Below are positions 16,108-23,728 of a stretch of DNA of 64,000 bases, piece by piece; within the stretch, counting starts at the first letter, position 1, and each line of letters starts with the position of its first letter. Below the pieces are notes generated by a model. The model was not told where the DNA came from and made no database searches. It worked only from the letters and a program-made list of their open reading frames with translations. Source of the stretch: Pseudomonadota bacterium (GTDB taxonomy: Bacteria > Myxococcota_A > UBA796 > UBA9615); assembly GCA_024229515.1 (NCBI GenBank), contig JAAESI010000095.1, positions 1 through 64,000 of the forward strand. The letters are read 5' to 3'. The translations under genes and the position numbers were made by a program.

Positions 16108-17866
16108 TCCGGTGAATCTCGTTCCTGGCGCTGATGTAGATGATCGTGTCGTAGACAGCGATCCGCGGCATGTCCCGCGCGTTCTCGAACGCCTCGATCT
16201 TCGTGACGAACTTGCCGCGCTTGTTCCACTTGAAGACGTTGCCCGCATCCGTGACGACGTAGACGTTGTCCTTCTCGTCGGTGGCGAGGTCCCAGTCCTC
16301 GGAGCCGTCATCCGGCACGCCCTTGCGCAGCCAGTTGCCCTGGCGGAAGCCGTCCTCCGGCTTGTACTCGGTCAGTTCCCGGCTCCCGACGTGGCGCACC
16401 AGCAGCTTGCCGCCGGCGGCGATGACGCCGGCCTGCACCGGACCGCCTTCCAGCGTGTACCGGTTCTTCTGGGTCCCCTCAGCGTCGTAGATGAAGACCT
16501 CGTCCTTCACGATCAAGTAGAAGTCGTCGTCCAGCCACGTGAGGATCGGCGTGCCGTTGCCGGTGCCGGGGTTGGGACGCCAGGGCGTGTCGACCTGCCA
16601 CTCCTTCTTGAACGTGCCTTCGCCGTCGAAGACCTGCACCCGCATCGACGCGTCCACGACCATCACCGTGTCGTAGTTGCCGACCGTGATGTGCACCGGC
16701 TGGGTGAACTGCCCCGCCTCGGTGCCCGCCTCGCTGCCCGTCGCATAGGGGGCGCCGCGGTCGCCGAACCACTCTTCGGCGATGCCCCGCTCGGGCGCTC
16801 CGATGACCTTGTCGACCGTGCCCGCGGCGGTCAGCCGCTGCACCCGGTTGTTGCCGGTGTCCGCGGTCCAGATGTTCCCGAGCGAATCCACCGAGATGGC
16901 GATCGGCTCGCCCCGGTTCATGAACGCGCCCTTCTCCATCCCCTCGCTGCCCCAGTTGGGCACCGTGGAGCGGGGGGTGCGACGCAGGTCTTGGTAGGCC
17001 TTGAAGAAGCCGACCGACTCCAGCAGCCACTCGCGGTCCGTCGCCTTGATGGCGCCGGCGGCGCCGATCTCGAGCCACTTGATGGCGTTGGCGTCCTTGA
17101 GCCGGCCGAGCAGATCGACCGCGTCCTCGTTGAACTGCAGCAGCTTCAGGCGGTGGCCCACCGGCACGTACTTGTGCACGTAGGCGACCCGGTACTCCGG
17201 CCCGTGCGCGGCGTGCGCCCCGATGAACTTGAAGTTCTTGCTGTAGTCCTCTTCGTCGCGGCAGCCGTCGTAGGCGTCCTGCAGCAGATCCTCGCCCTGC
17301 TGCGGCAGGTCGCGGGTGCGGCTGCTGCGGCCGATGTCCTTCTCGATCGCGGCGGCCCACATCGGGTCCGGCTTCTCCTTCAGGTCGAAGGCGATCTCGG
17401 CGATGTGCGTGTCGGCGTAGATCGCCCCCTCGTGCACCTCGTCGATGGTCACGCGGAGCTTGCGGAACGTCTCCCCGAGGGAGGTGTCCTTGCGGGCGAA
17501 CCGGTCGCCCAGGGTCACGCCCTTGGTGAAGACCTCGTTGCCCTTGCCGTCCCAGCCGGTGATCGTCGCCTCGGCGACGCGGGAGCGGCCGTTCCAGGCC
17601 TCCCGGCCGTCGAAGTTGCCGCCCCAGATGGACAGCGTCTTGACGGTGACGTCCTCGCCGAGGTCGACCTCGAGCCACTGCTCGACGCCCAACCCGGGGG
17701 CATCCTCACCCCAGGAGGTGTTCAGCAGCCCGTCGAACGCCTTGTCCGGACCGTAGTCCTCCTTGGCAGTCGACTTGCTGCTGCTGGACGAGAACTTCGG
17801 GCCGGCGAGAGCGACGGACGGGACCAGCAGCGCGAGGCCCAGGCCCCACAGCAACGACTTCTTCAT
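16091..17866 (-). CDS. Secreted protein with N-terminal discoidin-like domain and C-terminal NHL/beta-propeller
   Basis: A 591-residue protein with a Sec signal (1-21, ending VALAGPK) and a strong ribosome-binding site (AGGAG, 8 bases before ATG 17866). Residues about 30-165 form an F5/8-type-C/NADase-type glycan-binding domain (YGPDKAFDGLLNTSWGED, QWLEVDLGEDVTVKTLSIWG, FRKLRVTIDEVHEG). Residues about 310-590 contain NHL/six-bladed propeller repeats (GNIWTADTGNNRVQRL, TVMVVDASMRVQVFDGEG, NVYVVTDAGNVFKWNKRGKF). The middle is helical with several Cys. A periplasmic or surface carbohydrate/peptidoglycan-binding scaffold is plausible; no catalytic residues are evident. Its end overlaps the start of the next lipoprotein gene. 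Confidence 0.75.
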   Translation of the reverse strand: MKKSLLWGLGLALLVPSVALAGPKFSSSSSKSTAKEDYGPDKAFDGLLNTSWGEDAPGLGVEQWLEVDLGEDVTVKTLSIWGGNFDGREAWNGRSRVAEATITGWDGKGNEVFTKGVTLGDRFARKDTSLGETFRKLRVTIDEVHEGAIYADTHIAEIAFDLKEKPDPMWAAAIEKDIGRSSRTRDLPQQGEDLLQDAYDGCRDEEDYSKNFKFIGAHAAHGPEYRVAYVHKYVPVGHRLKLLQFNEDAVDLLGRLKDANAIKWLEIGAAGAIKATDREWLLESVGFFKAYQDLRRTPRSTVPNWGSEGMEKGAFMNRGEPIAISVDSLGNIWTADTGNNRVQRLTAAGTVDKVIGAPERGIAEEWFGDRGAPYATGSEAGTEAGQFTQPVHITVGNYDTVMVVDASMRVQVFDGEGTFKKEWQVDTPWRPNPGTGNGTPILTWLDDDFYLIVKDEVFIYDAEGTQKNRYTLEGGPVQAGVIAAGGKLLVRHVGSRELTEYKPEDGFRQGNWLRKGVPDDGSEDWDLATDEKDNVYVVTDAGNVFKWNKRGKFVTKIEAFENARDMPRIAVYDTIIYISARNEIHRIAQED

Positions 17867-17921
17867 GATGAGACTCCTGTGGAGGAGGACCGGGTCGAGG
17901 CCCGAGGGGGCTCGCGACGAA

Positions 17922-19004
17922 TCAGGGAACGAGGATCAGCCCCGGCACCAGCTCGGCCTGCAGGTCGATGAGATCGAAGATGATGCACTGGTCGCTGGAG
18001 GGGTCGTGCGGGCAGGTGACGCAGGTCAGCCCGTCGACGAGGAGACCGAGCTGGTCGCAGACGTCGCCGAAGCCGGCGTCACGCACATCGACCACCGCCG
18101 CGAAGGTGCCTTCGACGATCTGGTCGACGCCGCCCTCGGGCACCGACTCGTGGAACAGGCCGCTGATGGTGACGTCGCGGAAGGTGACGTTGACCCCACC
18201 GAAGCCGGGGATGTCGAGCTCCTGCGGGAGGTCGGCGGGACCGGCGAGGAAGTACGGGTCCAGCCAGACGGCGGGCGCGTTCTCGTTCAGGTCGATGGCC
18301 GGGTTGGTCAGGTCCTGCTCCAGCGGGTCGCTGTCGGCCACCGCGAGGGCGCCGAGGAAGCTGATCTCCGTGTCGGACTGGGCGGTGACGCCCTGCAGGA
18401 ACGTGCCGTTGAACTGGTCCATCAGCGCTTCGCCGCCGGCGGGGGCGACGACCGTGCTGTCGGCGAGGTTGTACGCGAAGGTCAGGTCCACGAGGCTGTC
18501 CTCGACCGGCGTGTCGCCCAGGGTCGACGTGGTGAAGCCCCAGGACTGCGTCTGCGGGTCGTCCTTCGGGCCCCAGTCCACCGTCGCCGTGTAGGTCTCC
18601 CCGTGGACGAGGTTGTCCGTGGGATCGAAGTCGTAGCGGGTGGCGCTCAGCCAGATGGACGAGCCGGGCACGTCCTCGCCGAGGGCGTTGGCGAGGCTGA
18701 TGACCGCGTCGGGCGCGTTGACGTCGAAGTCCACCCAGAGGTTCTCGGCGACGTAGTGGTCGGGGGTGGCGTCCAGGGGGTGCACGGCGACGATGCTGGC
18801 GACCTCCGGAACGGCGTCGTCGTCGTCGGTAGCGTCGTCATCGTCCGTGGCGTCGTCGTCGTCGTCGTCGTCCGGCGGCGTGATGTCGTCGTCATCGCCG
18901 GTGGCGTCGTCGTCGTCGTCGATGGTTCCGCCGGTCGGGCAGCCCACGAGAATGAGGGACAGCGCCGCGAAGAGGGCGAGGGCCGAGAGCAGATTGCGAA
19001 GCAT
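17922..19004 (-). CDS. Asp-rich-tether lipoprotein with Ig-like domain and C-terminal Cys cluster (paralogue of 20196-21140)
   Basis: A 360-residue lipoprotein (LVGC, Cys22). ATG 19004 is chosen for the signal peptide and the GAGGA 8 bases upstream. After the Cys there is a 50-residue tether of D4-6-A-T/V blocks. Then comes an SbsA-type Ig-like domain (strands around FDVNAPDAVIS, GETYTATVDWG, GFTTSTLG) and a C-terminal region ending in C-x11-C-x2-C-x8-C. The order and spacing of motifs match the lipoprotein encoded at 20196-21140: TS-x-LG, A-x-x-x-EAL-x-D, DP-x(n)-GP-x-DL, VDVRD/WDVRQ, and the Cys cluster. Function is unknown. Such tethers hold a domain away from the membrane and may bind calcium. 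Confidence 0.75.
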   Translation of the reverse strand: MLRNLLSALALFAALSLILVGCPTGGTIDDDDDATGDDDDITPPDDDDDDDATDDDDATDDDDAVPEVASIVAVHPLDATPDHYVAENLWVDFDVNAPDAVISLANALGEDVPGSSIWLSATRYDFDPTDNLVHGETYTATVDWGPKDDPQTQSWGFTTSTLGDTPVEDSLVDLTFAYNLADSTVVAPAGGEALMDQFNGTFLQGVTAQSDTEISFLGALAVADSDPLEQDLTNPAIDLNENAPAVWLDPYFLAGPADLPQELDIPGFGGVNVTFRDVTISGLFHESVPEGGVDQIVEGTFAAVVDVRDAGFGDVCDQLGLLVDGLTCVTCPHDPSSDQCIIFDLIDLQAELVPGLILVP

Positions 19005-19043
19005 GAATGAGTCCTCAGTTTGGAAGCTGCGGGACTGTATCAC

Positions 19044-19067
19044 AGGGCCTCAGGGCCTCAGGGCCTC
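19044..19067. repeat. Three tandem copies of AGGGCCTC across a stop codon
   Basis: Units occupy 19044-19051, 19052-19059 and 19060-19067. The stop codon of the M19 dipeptidase gene (19058-19060) lies inside. Because the unit is 8 bases, slippage would change the last residues and stop of that protein. Confidence 0.8.
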
Positions 19068-20173
19068 GTTCGGGCACTGTCGGCGGCCTTCCAGAAGCGG
19101 ACGAAGCTCCCCCCGCGGATCGCCGCGAGCGCCTCAGAGCTCAACCCCGCCGCCCGCAGGTCGTCGTACAGGGACGGAAGGTCGCGGGCCGAAGCGAGCC
19201 CTTCGGGGGCCGCGATGATGCCGTCGAAGTCGGTGCCGATGCCGACGTAGTCCGCCCCCACCCGCTTCTCCAGGGCCAGCACCATCGCCACCGCGTGCTC
19301 ACGCGTGACTTCCTCGGAGCCCGCCACGAAGGGGCCGTGGAACATCGCCCCCACCAGGCCCCCGCGCGCGGCGATGCCGGCCAGCAGCTCGTCGTTGAGG
19401 TTCCGGGGCACGTCCCGGACGGCCTGGGCGTTGGAGTGAGACGCGAGCACGGGCGCGCGTGAGAGCGCGAGCACATCCGCGGTCGCGCGGTCGCTCATGT
19501 GCGAGACGTCCAGGAGGATGCCGAGGTCGTTGCACAGCGCGACCATCGCCTTGCCCTCGTCGGTCAGCCCGCCCGCGTCGCCGGGGCGGGGCTCGGCGCT
19601 GCTGTCGGCGTACGGCGAGGACTCGCTCCAGGTCAGGCCGATCATGCGCACCCCGAGGGCGTGCAGTTCGCGCACGGTCGCCTCACCATCGGTCAGGGCG
19701 GTGCCTCCTTCGATCGCCAGGATCACGGCGATCCGGCCCTCGGCGATGACCCGCTCCAACTGCTCGGGGCCGGTCACGATCGCGGCGGCGCCGTGGGACT
19801 GCTCCACCATCGCGCGGATGCGGCGGACCTTGCCCAGCGCCATGCCGCGGGGGTCCTCGGCGCCGCGTTCGATCCAGGCGGCCTGGACGACGACGTTGAC
19901 GCCGGCTTCCTGGAGCGCGGGGAGGGAGGCCTCCAGCTTCGGCGAGGTCCAGGGCACGCCTTCGTTGATCATCATCGTGATCGTGTCGACGTGGAGGTCG
20001 ACCACGGGGGCGATGGGGGCGGTGGCGGTGCTCTTGGGGGCGGGGGTGGGTGTTTCAGCAGGGGTCATCTGCTCATCGGGCACGGGCTCGGGCACGGGCT
20101 CGGGCACGGGATCGTTGTTCGCGCTGCAGGCGGCGAGCGCGAGGATGGAGGCCAAGGCGAGGGGTCGGAACAA
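19058..20173 (-). CDS. Membrane dipeptidase (peptidase M19) lipoprotein
   Basis: A 371-residue lipoprotein (LAAC, Cys16), a PVPEPVPEPVPDEQ tether to about residue 55, and a full renal-dipeptidase-type domain. Zinc ligands are visible as DLHVDT (His-x-Asp), the bridging Glu in AIEGG, and the two His in LDVSHMS and LASHSN; the GIGTDFDG strand is also diagnostic. M19 enzymes cut dipeptides, including D-amino-acid-containing and dehydro-dipeptides, and act here on the periplasmic face or surface. The start is TTG. It is supported by a TAGCAT -10 box 6 bases upstream and by the signal peptide that begins there. Divergent from 20196. Confidence 0.9.
   Translation of the reverse strand: MFRPLALASILALAACSANNDPVPEPVPEPVPDEQMTPAETPTPAPKSTATAPIAPVVDLHVDTITMMINEGVPWTSPKLEASLPALQEAGVNVVVQAAWIERGAEDPRGMALGKVRRIRAMVEQSHGAAAIVTGPEQLERVIAEGRIAVILAIEGGTALTDGEATVRELHALGVRMIGLTWSESSPYADSSAEPRPGDAGGLTDEGKAMVALCNDLGILLDVSHMSDRATADVLALSRAPVLASHSNAQAVRDVPRNLNDELLAGIAARGGLVGAMFHGPFVAGSEEVTREHAVAMVLALEKRVGADYVGIGTDFDGIIAAPEGLASARDLPSLYDDLRAAGLSSEALAAIRGGSFVRFWKAADSARTRP
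20077..20112. repeat. Hexanucleotide tandem repeat (CGGGCA/CGGGCT/CGGGAT), 6 units
   Basis: It encodes the Pro-Val/Pro-Glu tether of the M19 dipeptidase on the minus strand. Unit and flank (GTTTCAGCAG just before it) match the repeat at 16011-16052. Confidence 0.85.
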
Positions 20174-20179
20174 GGCCGG

Positions 20180-20189
20180 ATGCTAACAT
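20180..20189. promoter_or_regulatory. Overlapping divergent -10 boxes, both leaderless
   Basis: ATGCTAACAT holds TAACAT (20184-20189), 6 bases before the GTG at 20196, and on the minus strand TAGCAT (20185-20180), 6 bases before the TTG at 20173. The boxes share TA at 20184-20185. Only 22 bases separate the two start codons, so there is no room for leaders. Confidence 0.55.
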
Positions 20190-20195
20190 CGGGAC

Positions 20196-21140
20196 GTGAG
20201 GGGACTGCTCTGCATCGCGCTGATCGCCGGCCTCGCTGGCGGCTGCGACGACTACTTCGATCCCGACGGCGTCGTGCTGACGCCGGACTGCGATCAGCCG
20301 CAGAAGGTCAACACGATCCGACCCCGCGACGCAGACGACGACGCCTACGTGGACGGCTACATCGTGGTCAGCCTCCAGTGCCCCGTGCAGACCGGGATCA
20401 TCACCGTGCGGACCCTCGCCGACGAACCGGTGACGGGGCTGCTGAACCTGCACCACGGGGGACGGCAGGTCCGCTTCCGTCCGTCGCCGGGGCTGGAGCC
20501 GAACACCACCTACGACGCGTTCCTGGACACCCCCGACGGGTTCCGGGACTGGCGGTTCCAGACCTCCGACCTGGGCCGCCCCACCGGCACCAACGAGCTC
20601 GCCTGGGTTGCTGTCTCCATGCTCGGGGCCCGGGGCACGCTCCTGGATCCGCCCGGCGTGACGGAGGCCCTCCAGGACGAACTGGGCGACTTCAACACCG
20701 TGCTGCAGCTGACCTCGGACGCGACCGGGGCCACGGTCAACGCCCGCCTCGGGGGCTTCCTCCCCGCCGACGAGGGCGACCCCCAGGATCCCGCGCAGCC
20801 GGTGGTGGACGCGACCGCGGCGTGGGGCGACCCCACCGTCACCCTCGGACCCGTGGACCTGGTCTGGCGCATGGACGGCTGGAGCATGGCGCTGGAGCAA
20901 GCGACCTGGACGGTGGCGCTGGACTCCGACCTGACCGGCGGCGGCGGCGGCGGCGGACAGCTGGAGGCGATGTGGGACGTGCGTCAGGTGGCGCCGGTCT
21001 TTGGCGAGGACCCGTGTCTCACCGCGGCGGAACTCGACACCCCCTGCACCGCGTGCGCTGACGGCACCCCCGCGTGCCTGCCGTTCCTGCTCGTGCATAC
21101 GCCCGCGAACCCCTGGTTCGGGACGCTGACGGCGAACTAG
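20196..21140 (+). CDS. Ig-like lipoprotein with C-terminal Cys cluster (paralogue of 17922-19004)
   Basis: A 314-residue lipoprotein, GTG start, signal to Cys17 (AGGC). It has no Asp tether. An Ig-like domain (about 40-130: GYIVVSLQCPVQTGIITVR, NTTYDAFLDTP, WRFQTSDLG) is followed by a conserved region and a C-x9-C-x2-C-x6-C cluster near the C-terminus. Motif order matches the lipoprotein at 17922-19004 throughout, so the two are ancient paralogues sitting on either side of the M19 dipeptidase gene. Function is unknown. The -10 box is 6 bases before the start. Confidence 0.7.
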   Translation: MRGLLCIALIAGLAGGCDDYFDPDGVVLTPDCDQPQKVNTIRPRDADDDAYVDGYIVVSLQCPVQTGIITVRTLADEPVTGLLNLHHGGRQVRFRPSPGLEPNTTYDAFLDTPDGFRDWRFQTSDLGRPTGTNELAWVAVSMLGARGTLLDPPGVTEALQDELGDFNTVLQLTSDATGATVNARLGGFLPADEGDPQDPAQPVVDATAAWGDPTVTLGPVDLVWRMDGWSMALEQATWTVALDSDLTGGGGGGGQLEAMWDVRQVAPVFGEDPCLTAAELDTPCTACADGTPACLPFLLVHTPANPWFGTLTAN

Positions 21141-21751
21141 ACCGGGTCGAGGGTGTCGCCGGGGCGGTGCAGCAGGTTCTGCTGAATCTCGCCCGGAAGA
21201 TCGGGGCTGAAGCACCGCCGGCAGCGCGCCTCGTAGGCATCGGTTTCGCCCAACAGCACCCGCTCGGCCCGGTTCACCAGCCGCTGGCTGCGGTTGGCGG
21301 GGTTGCCGCACTGCATGCAGATGGCGTGCTGCTTGGTGACGTACTCGGCCATCGCCATCAGCGTCGGCATGGGCTCGAACGGCTCGCCCCGGAAGTCCTG
21401 GTCCAGCCCCGCGATGATCACGCGGCTGCCGCCGTTGGCCAGCGACTCCGCCACCGCGACCACGTCCGGGCCGAAGAACTGGGCCTCATCGATGCCGATG
21501 ACGCGGGTGCCGCGACCGTACTTCCAGATGTCCTCGGCCTTCTCCACGCAGCGCGCCTGCAAGCGCATCTTGCTGTGGGAGACGATCTCCTCTTCGGCGT
21601 AGCGCGTGTCCAACGCCGGCTTGAAGATCAGCACTTCCTGCTTGGCGTAGCGGGCGCGTACGAGGCGGCGGATGAGCTCTTCCGTCTTCCCGCTGAACAT
21701 GCAGCCGGTGACGACCTCGATCCAACCAGTTCCTTCGGGGGTCGGCAGCAT
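21137..21751 (-). CDS. tdk: Thymidine kinase (type II)
   Basis: A 204-residue thymidine kinase that phosphorylates thymidine to dTMP in the salvage pathway. P-loop GCMFSGKT (16-23), the catalytic-base region VIGIDEAQFF (Glu after Asp), the lasso/thymidine-binding part (GLDQDFRGEPF), and two zinc-binding pairs, C-x2-C in ICMQC and C-x2-C in ARCRRC. The ATG at 21751 fits the family N-terminus (TGWIEVVTG); an upstream extension of the frame has no similarity. TATAGG lies 10 bases before the start. The stop codon at 21137-21139 overlaps by four bases the end of the convergent lipoprotein gene. Confidence 0.95.
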   Translation of the reverse strand: MLPTPEGTGWIEVVTGCMFSGKTEELIRRLVRARYAKQEVLIFKPALDTRYAEEEIVSHSKMRLQARCVEKAEDIWKYGRGTRVIGIDEAQFFGPDVVAVAESLANGGSRVIIAGLDQDFRGEPFEPMPTLMAMAEYVTKQHAICMQCGNPANRSQRLVNRAERVLLGETDAYEARCRRCFSPDLPGEIQQNLLHRPGDTLDPV

Positions 21752-21779
21752 CGCGCCGGACCCTATAGATCGCCCGGCG

Positions 21780-22937
21780 CTACGGCAAACGGAACCGTGC
21801 GCGGTGCTGGTTCTGCCACGCCAGGAAGGCGGTCTCACCGTCGCGGTCGATCGTTCGGTACTGCGCGAAGTCGGCGAAGTAGTCCGCCGGCAGGGGCGTC
21901 TTGGCCCACGGGTTGTGCAGCACGCGGAGGCTGAAGACGACCTTGTCGCGCTCCCACTCCTTGTCCGCCAACACGATCGCGGCCAGCTTGCTGTAGCGCT
22001 CCAGGCTGAACACCCCGTACTTGCTCGACTGCTGCGTCATCGCCTTGAGGCGCTCGCTGCGGCCGCCGTGGGTGGTCCAGTTGAAGTTGTAGTCCGGCTT
22101 TCCGTACAGGAAGTCCTGTAGGAACATCTCCGGCAGCGACCAGTCCTCGTTGCTGAACACCGTCGCCACCAGCGGCCGGTCGGCGAGGCCGTCGGTGTTC
22201 TCCTCGTCGCCGATCATGCGGTCGACGCACTCGACGATCTTGTCCAGCACATCCGGCGCGCGCAGCGGCGAGATGCGGAAGCGGACGAGCGACCGTCGGT
22301 CCTCGTTCAGCTTGTCCAGGATCGAGAACTCCAGGTGGATGTTCTCGTCGCGGTACTCGGCGTACTTGCCGTGCCACGAGCCGTCGTCCAGCGAATCCAG
22401 CCAGACCTCGAGGGCGCGCTTGATGGGGCGCGGGTCGAAGTCGTAGGGCAGCCACCGCTTCAGGTAGACGCTGAAGTAGTAGTGGTGGTGGATCTGGTTG
22501 AGCTCCCGGACGAGGTGCCGGTAGACGCTCATCGAGCCGCGGATCTGCACCTCCGGCAGGTACGCGAGCACGCCCAGGCCGAAGGTGTTCTCGTCGTCGT
22601 CGGCCGCCGCCGTCATCCACCCGCCCGGCTTGGCCGGGTAATCGACCACCTTGATGTCGTGGTAGCGGAGGATCTCGTGGACGGCGAGCTCGCCGAAGGC
22701 CTGGAAGAAGTCGTCGTTCTCGAGCGAGGTCAGCTGCGATGCGTACAGCTCGCGTGCCTCGTCACCGAGGTTCCCCCACCAGAGTTCAATCTGGTCGCGG
22801 AACGACTGAATGGCCGGCTCCTCGCGCGTCATCAGCGACACGAGGAAACTTGGGTGCGGCCGCGGAAGATCCGCCAACTCTTGCCGCAATGCGTCGTGGA
22901 AGAGCGCGTCCGAACTCAAGATCAACAACTCCAGCAA
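21780..22937 (-). CDS. Uncharacterised protein, possibly a degenerate PD-(D/E)xK-fold protein
   Basis: A 385-residue soluble protein. It has the layout of a family common in Actinobacteria: an N-terminal helix pair ending in a TREEPAIQSFRDQIELWW-type segment, then LENDDFFQAFGELAVHEILR, a strand leading to P-x-K-P-G, a second strand, and then YRHLVRELNQIHHHYYFSVY and a VWLDSL helix. In that family the P-G is followed by P-D-F and later E-A, which resembles a restriction-endonuclease-like core. Here the Asp is absent (PGGW), so activity is doubtful. The C-terminal third (FSNEDWSLPEMFLQDFLYG) is unfamiliar. Start is uncertain: TTG 22937 is 12 bases after a TATACT box; two further TTG codons follow within 12 bases. 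Confidence 0.5.
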   Translation of the reverse strand: MLELLILSSDALFHDALRQELADLPRPHPSFLVSLMTREEPAIQSFRDQIELWWGNLGDEARELYASQLTSLENDDFFQAFGELAVHEILRYHDIKVVDYPAKPGGWMTAAADDDENTFGLGVLAYLPEVQIRGSMSVYRHLVRELNQIHHHYYFSVYLKRWLPYDFDPRPIKRALEVWLDSLDDGSWHGKYAEYRDENIHLEFSILDKLNEDRRSLVRFRISPLRAPDVLDKIVECVDRMIGDEENTDGLADRPLVATVFSNEDWSLPEMFLQDFLYGKPDYNFNWTTHGGRSERLKAMTQQSSKYGVFSLERYSKLAAIVLADKEWERDKVVFSLRVLHNPWAKTPLPADYFADFAQYRTIDRDGETAFLAWQNQHRARFRLP

Positions 22938-22949
22938 ACGGGAACGTTG

Positions 22950-22957
22950 AGTATAGA
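22950..22957. promoter_or_regulatory. Overlapping divergent -10 boxes
   Basis: AGTATAGA contains TATAGA (22952-22957) reading right toward the EcsC gene and TATACT (22955-22950) reading left toward the unknown gene. They overlap by four bases. Both leaders would be short (about 17 and 5 bases). Confidence 0.4.
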
Positions 22958-22981
22958 GCCTCGGGACTACAAAATGTGGTG

Positions 22982-23695
22982 ATGACCCCCGAGGACGTCG
23001 CTCGAAGTCTGCTGGATGCCCTCGATGATGGCTTGTTCCAGACGTTCTATCGCATGACCTGGGTCGATCCCGAGTCGGTGGTGAAGGCCGTGCGCGCTTC
23101 CGGCGCCGACGTTTCCGCGGTCGATGCGTTCGCCAGCCTGCCCACCGAGCAGCTCGACGGCGTCGCCGACACCTACATCCGCCGCGCCCGCCGCACCGCC
23201 GCCCTTTCCGGCGTCTCCCTGGGCGCGGGGGGATGGGTCGGGCTCCCTCCGGGGTTGGGTCATTTGGTGGTGGTCATCGTCCGCATGGCGCAGCGAATCT
23301 CGCTGACCTACGGCTTCGACTACCGCACGGATCGAGGAGAGATCGAGTTGTGGAAGGGGCTGGCTACCGCCACCGGCGCAAACGTCGACTGGGAAGGCAC
23401 CGAAGCGGAGCTGATGCGTCGGCTCCCCGCGGTCGTCACCGGCACCGGCGCATTCTCCAACCCGCTGATGCTGAAGGCCTTCCAGGCCGTCGTCACCCGG
23501 ATCGCCCTCGCCTCGGGCCTGCGCGCAACGCGTTGGGTCCCGGTGGTCGGGGGAGGAAGCGGGCTGGTGCTGAACTGGCTGCAGGTCGACGCCATCGGCA
23601 AACGCCTCAAAGACACGTGGCGCCACAAGCATGTGCTCGATGGCTTCGACCCCACGGTCGCAGTTGAGGTAGAGGTGCTCTCCTCCCTGACTTGA
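22982..23695 (+). CDS. EcsC family protein
   Basis: A 237-residue protein. The pattern ALSGVSLGAGGWVGLPPGLG followed by HLVVVIVRMAQRISLTYGFD and a LPAVVTGTG... region matches the EcsC family, whose members associate with membranes through amphipathic or short hydrophobic helices and whose biochemical role is unknown. ATG 22982 is preceded by an in-frame GTG that would add one residue; a longer upstream frame has no similarity. Divergent from the unknown gene at 21780-22937, 44 bases away, and 33 bases upstream of tolQ. Confidence 0.75.
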   Translation: MTPEDVARSLLDALDDGLFQTFYRMTWVDPESVVKAVRASGADVSAVDAFASLPTEQLDGVADTYIRRARRTAALSGVSLGAGGWVGLPPGLGHLVVVIVRMAQRISLTYGFDYRTDRGEIELWKGLATATGANVDWEGTEAELMRRLPAVVTGTGAFSNPLMLKAFQAVVTRIALASGLRATRWVPVVGGGSGLVLNWLQVDAIGKRLKDTWRHKHVLDGFDPTVAVEVEVLSSLT

Positions 23696-23728
23696 TACGC
23701 TGCCGCCGCCGCTGTTTCGGAGCCGTCG

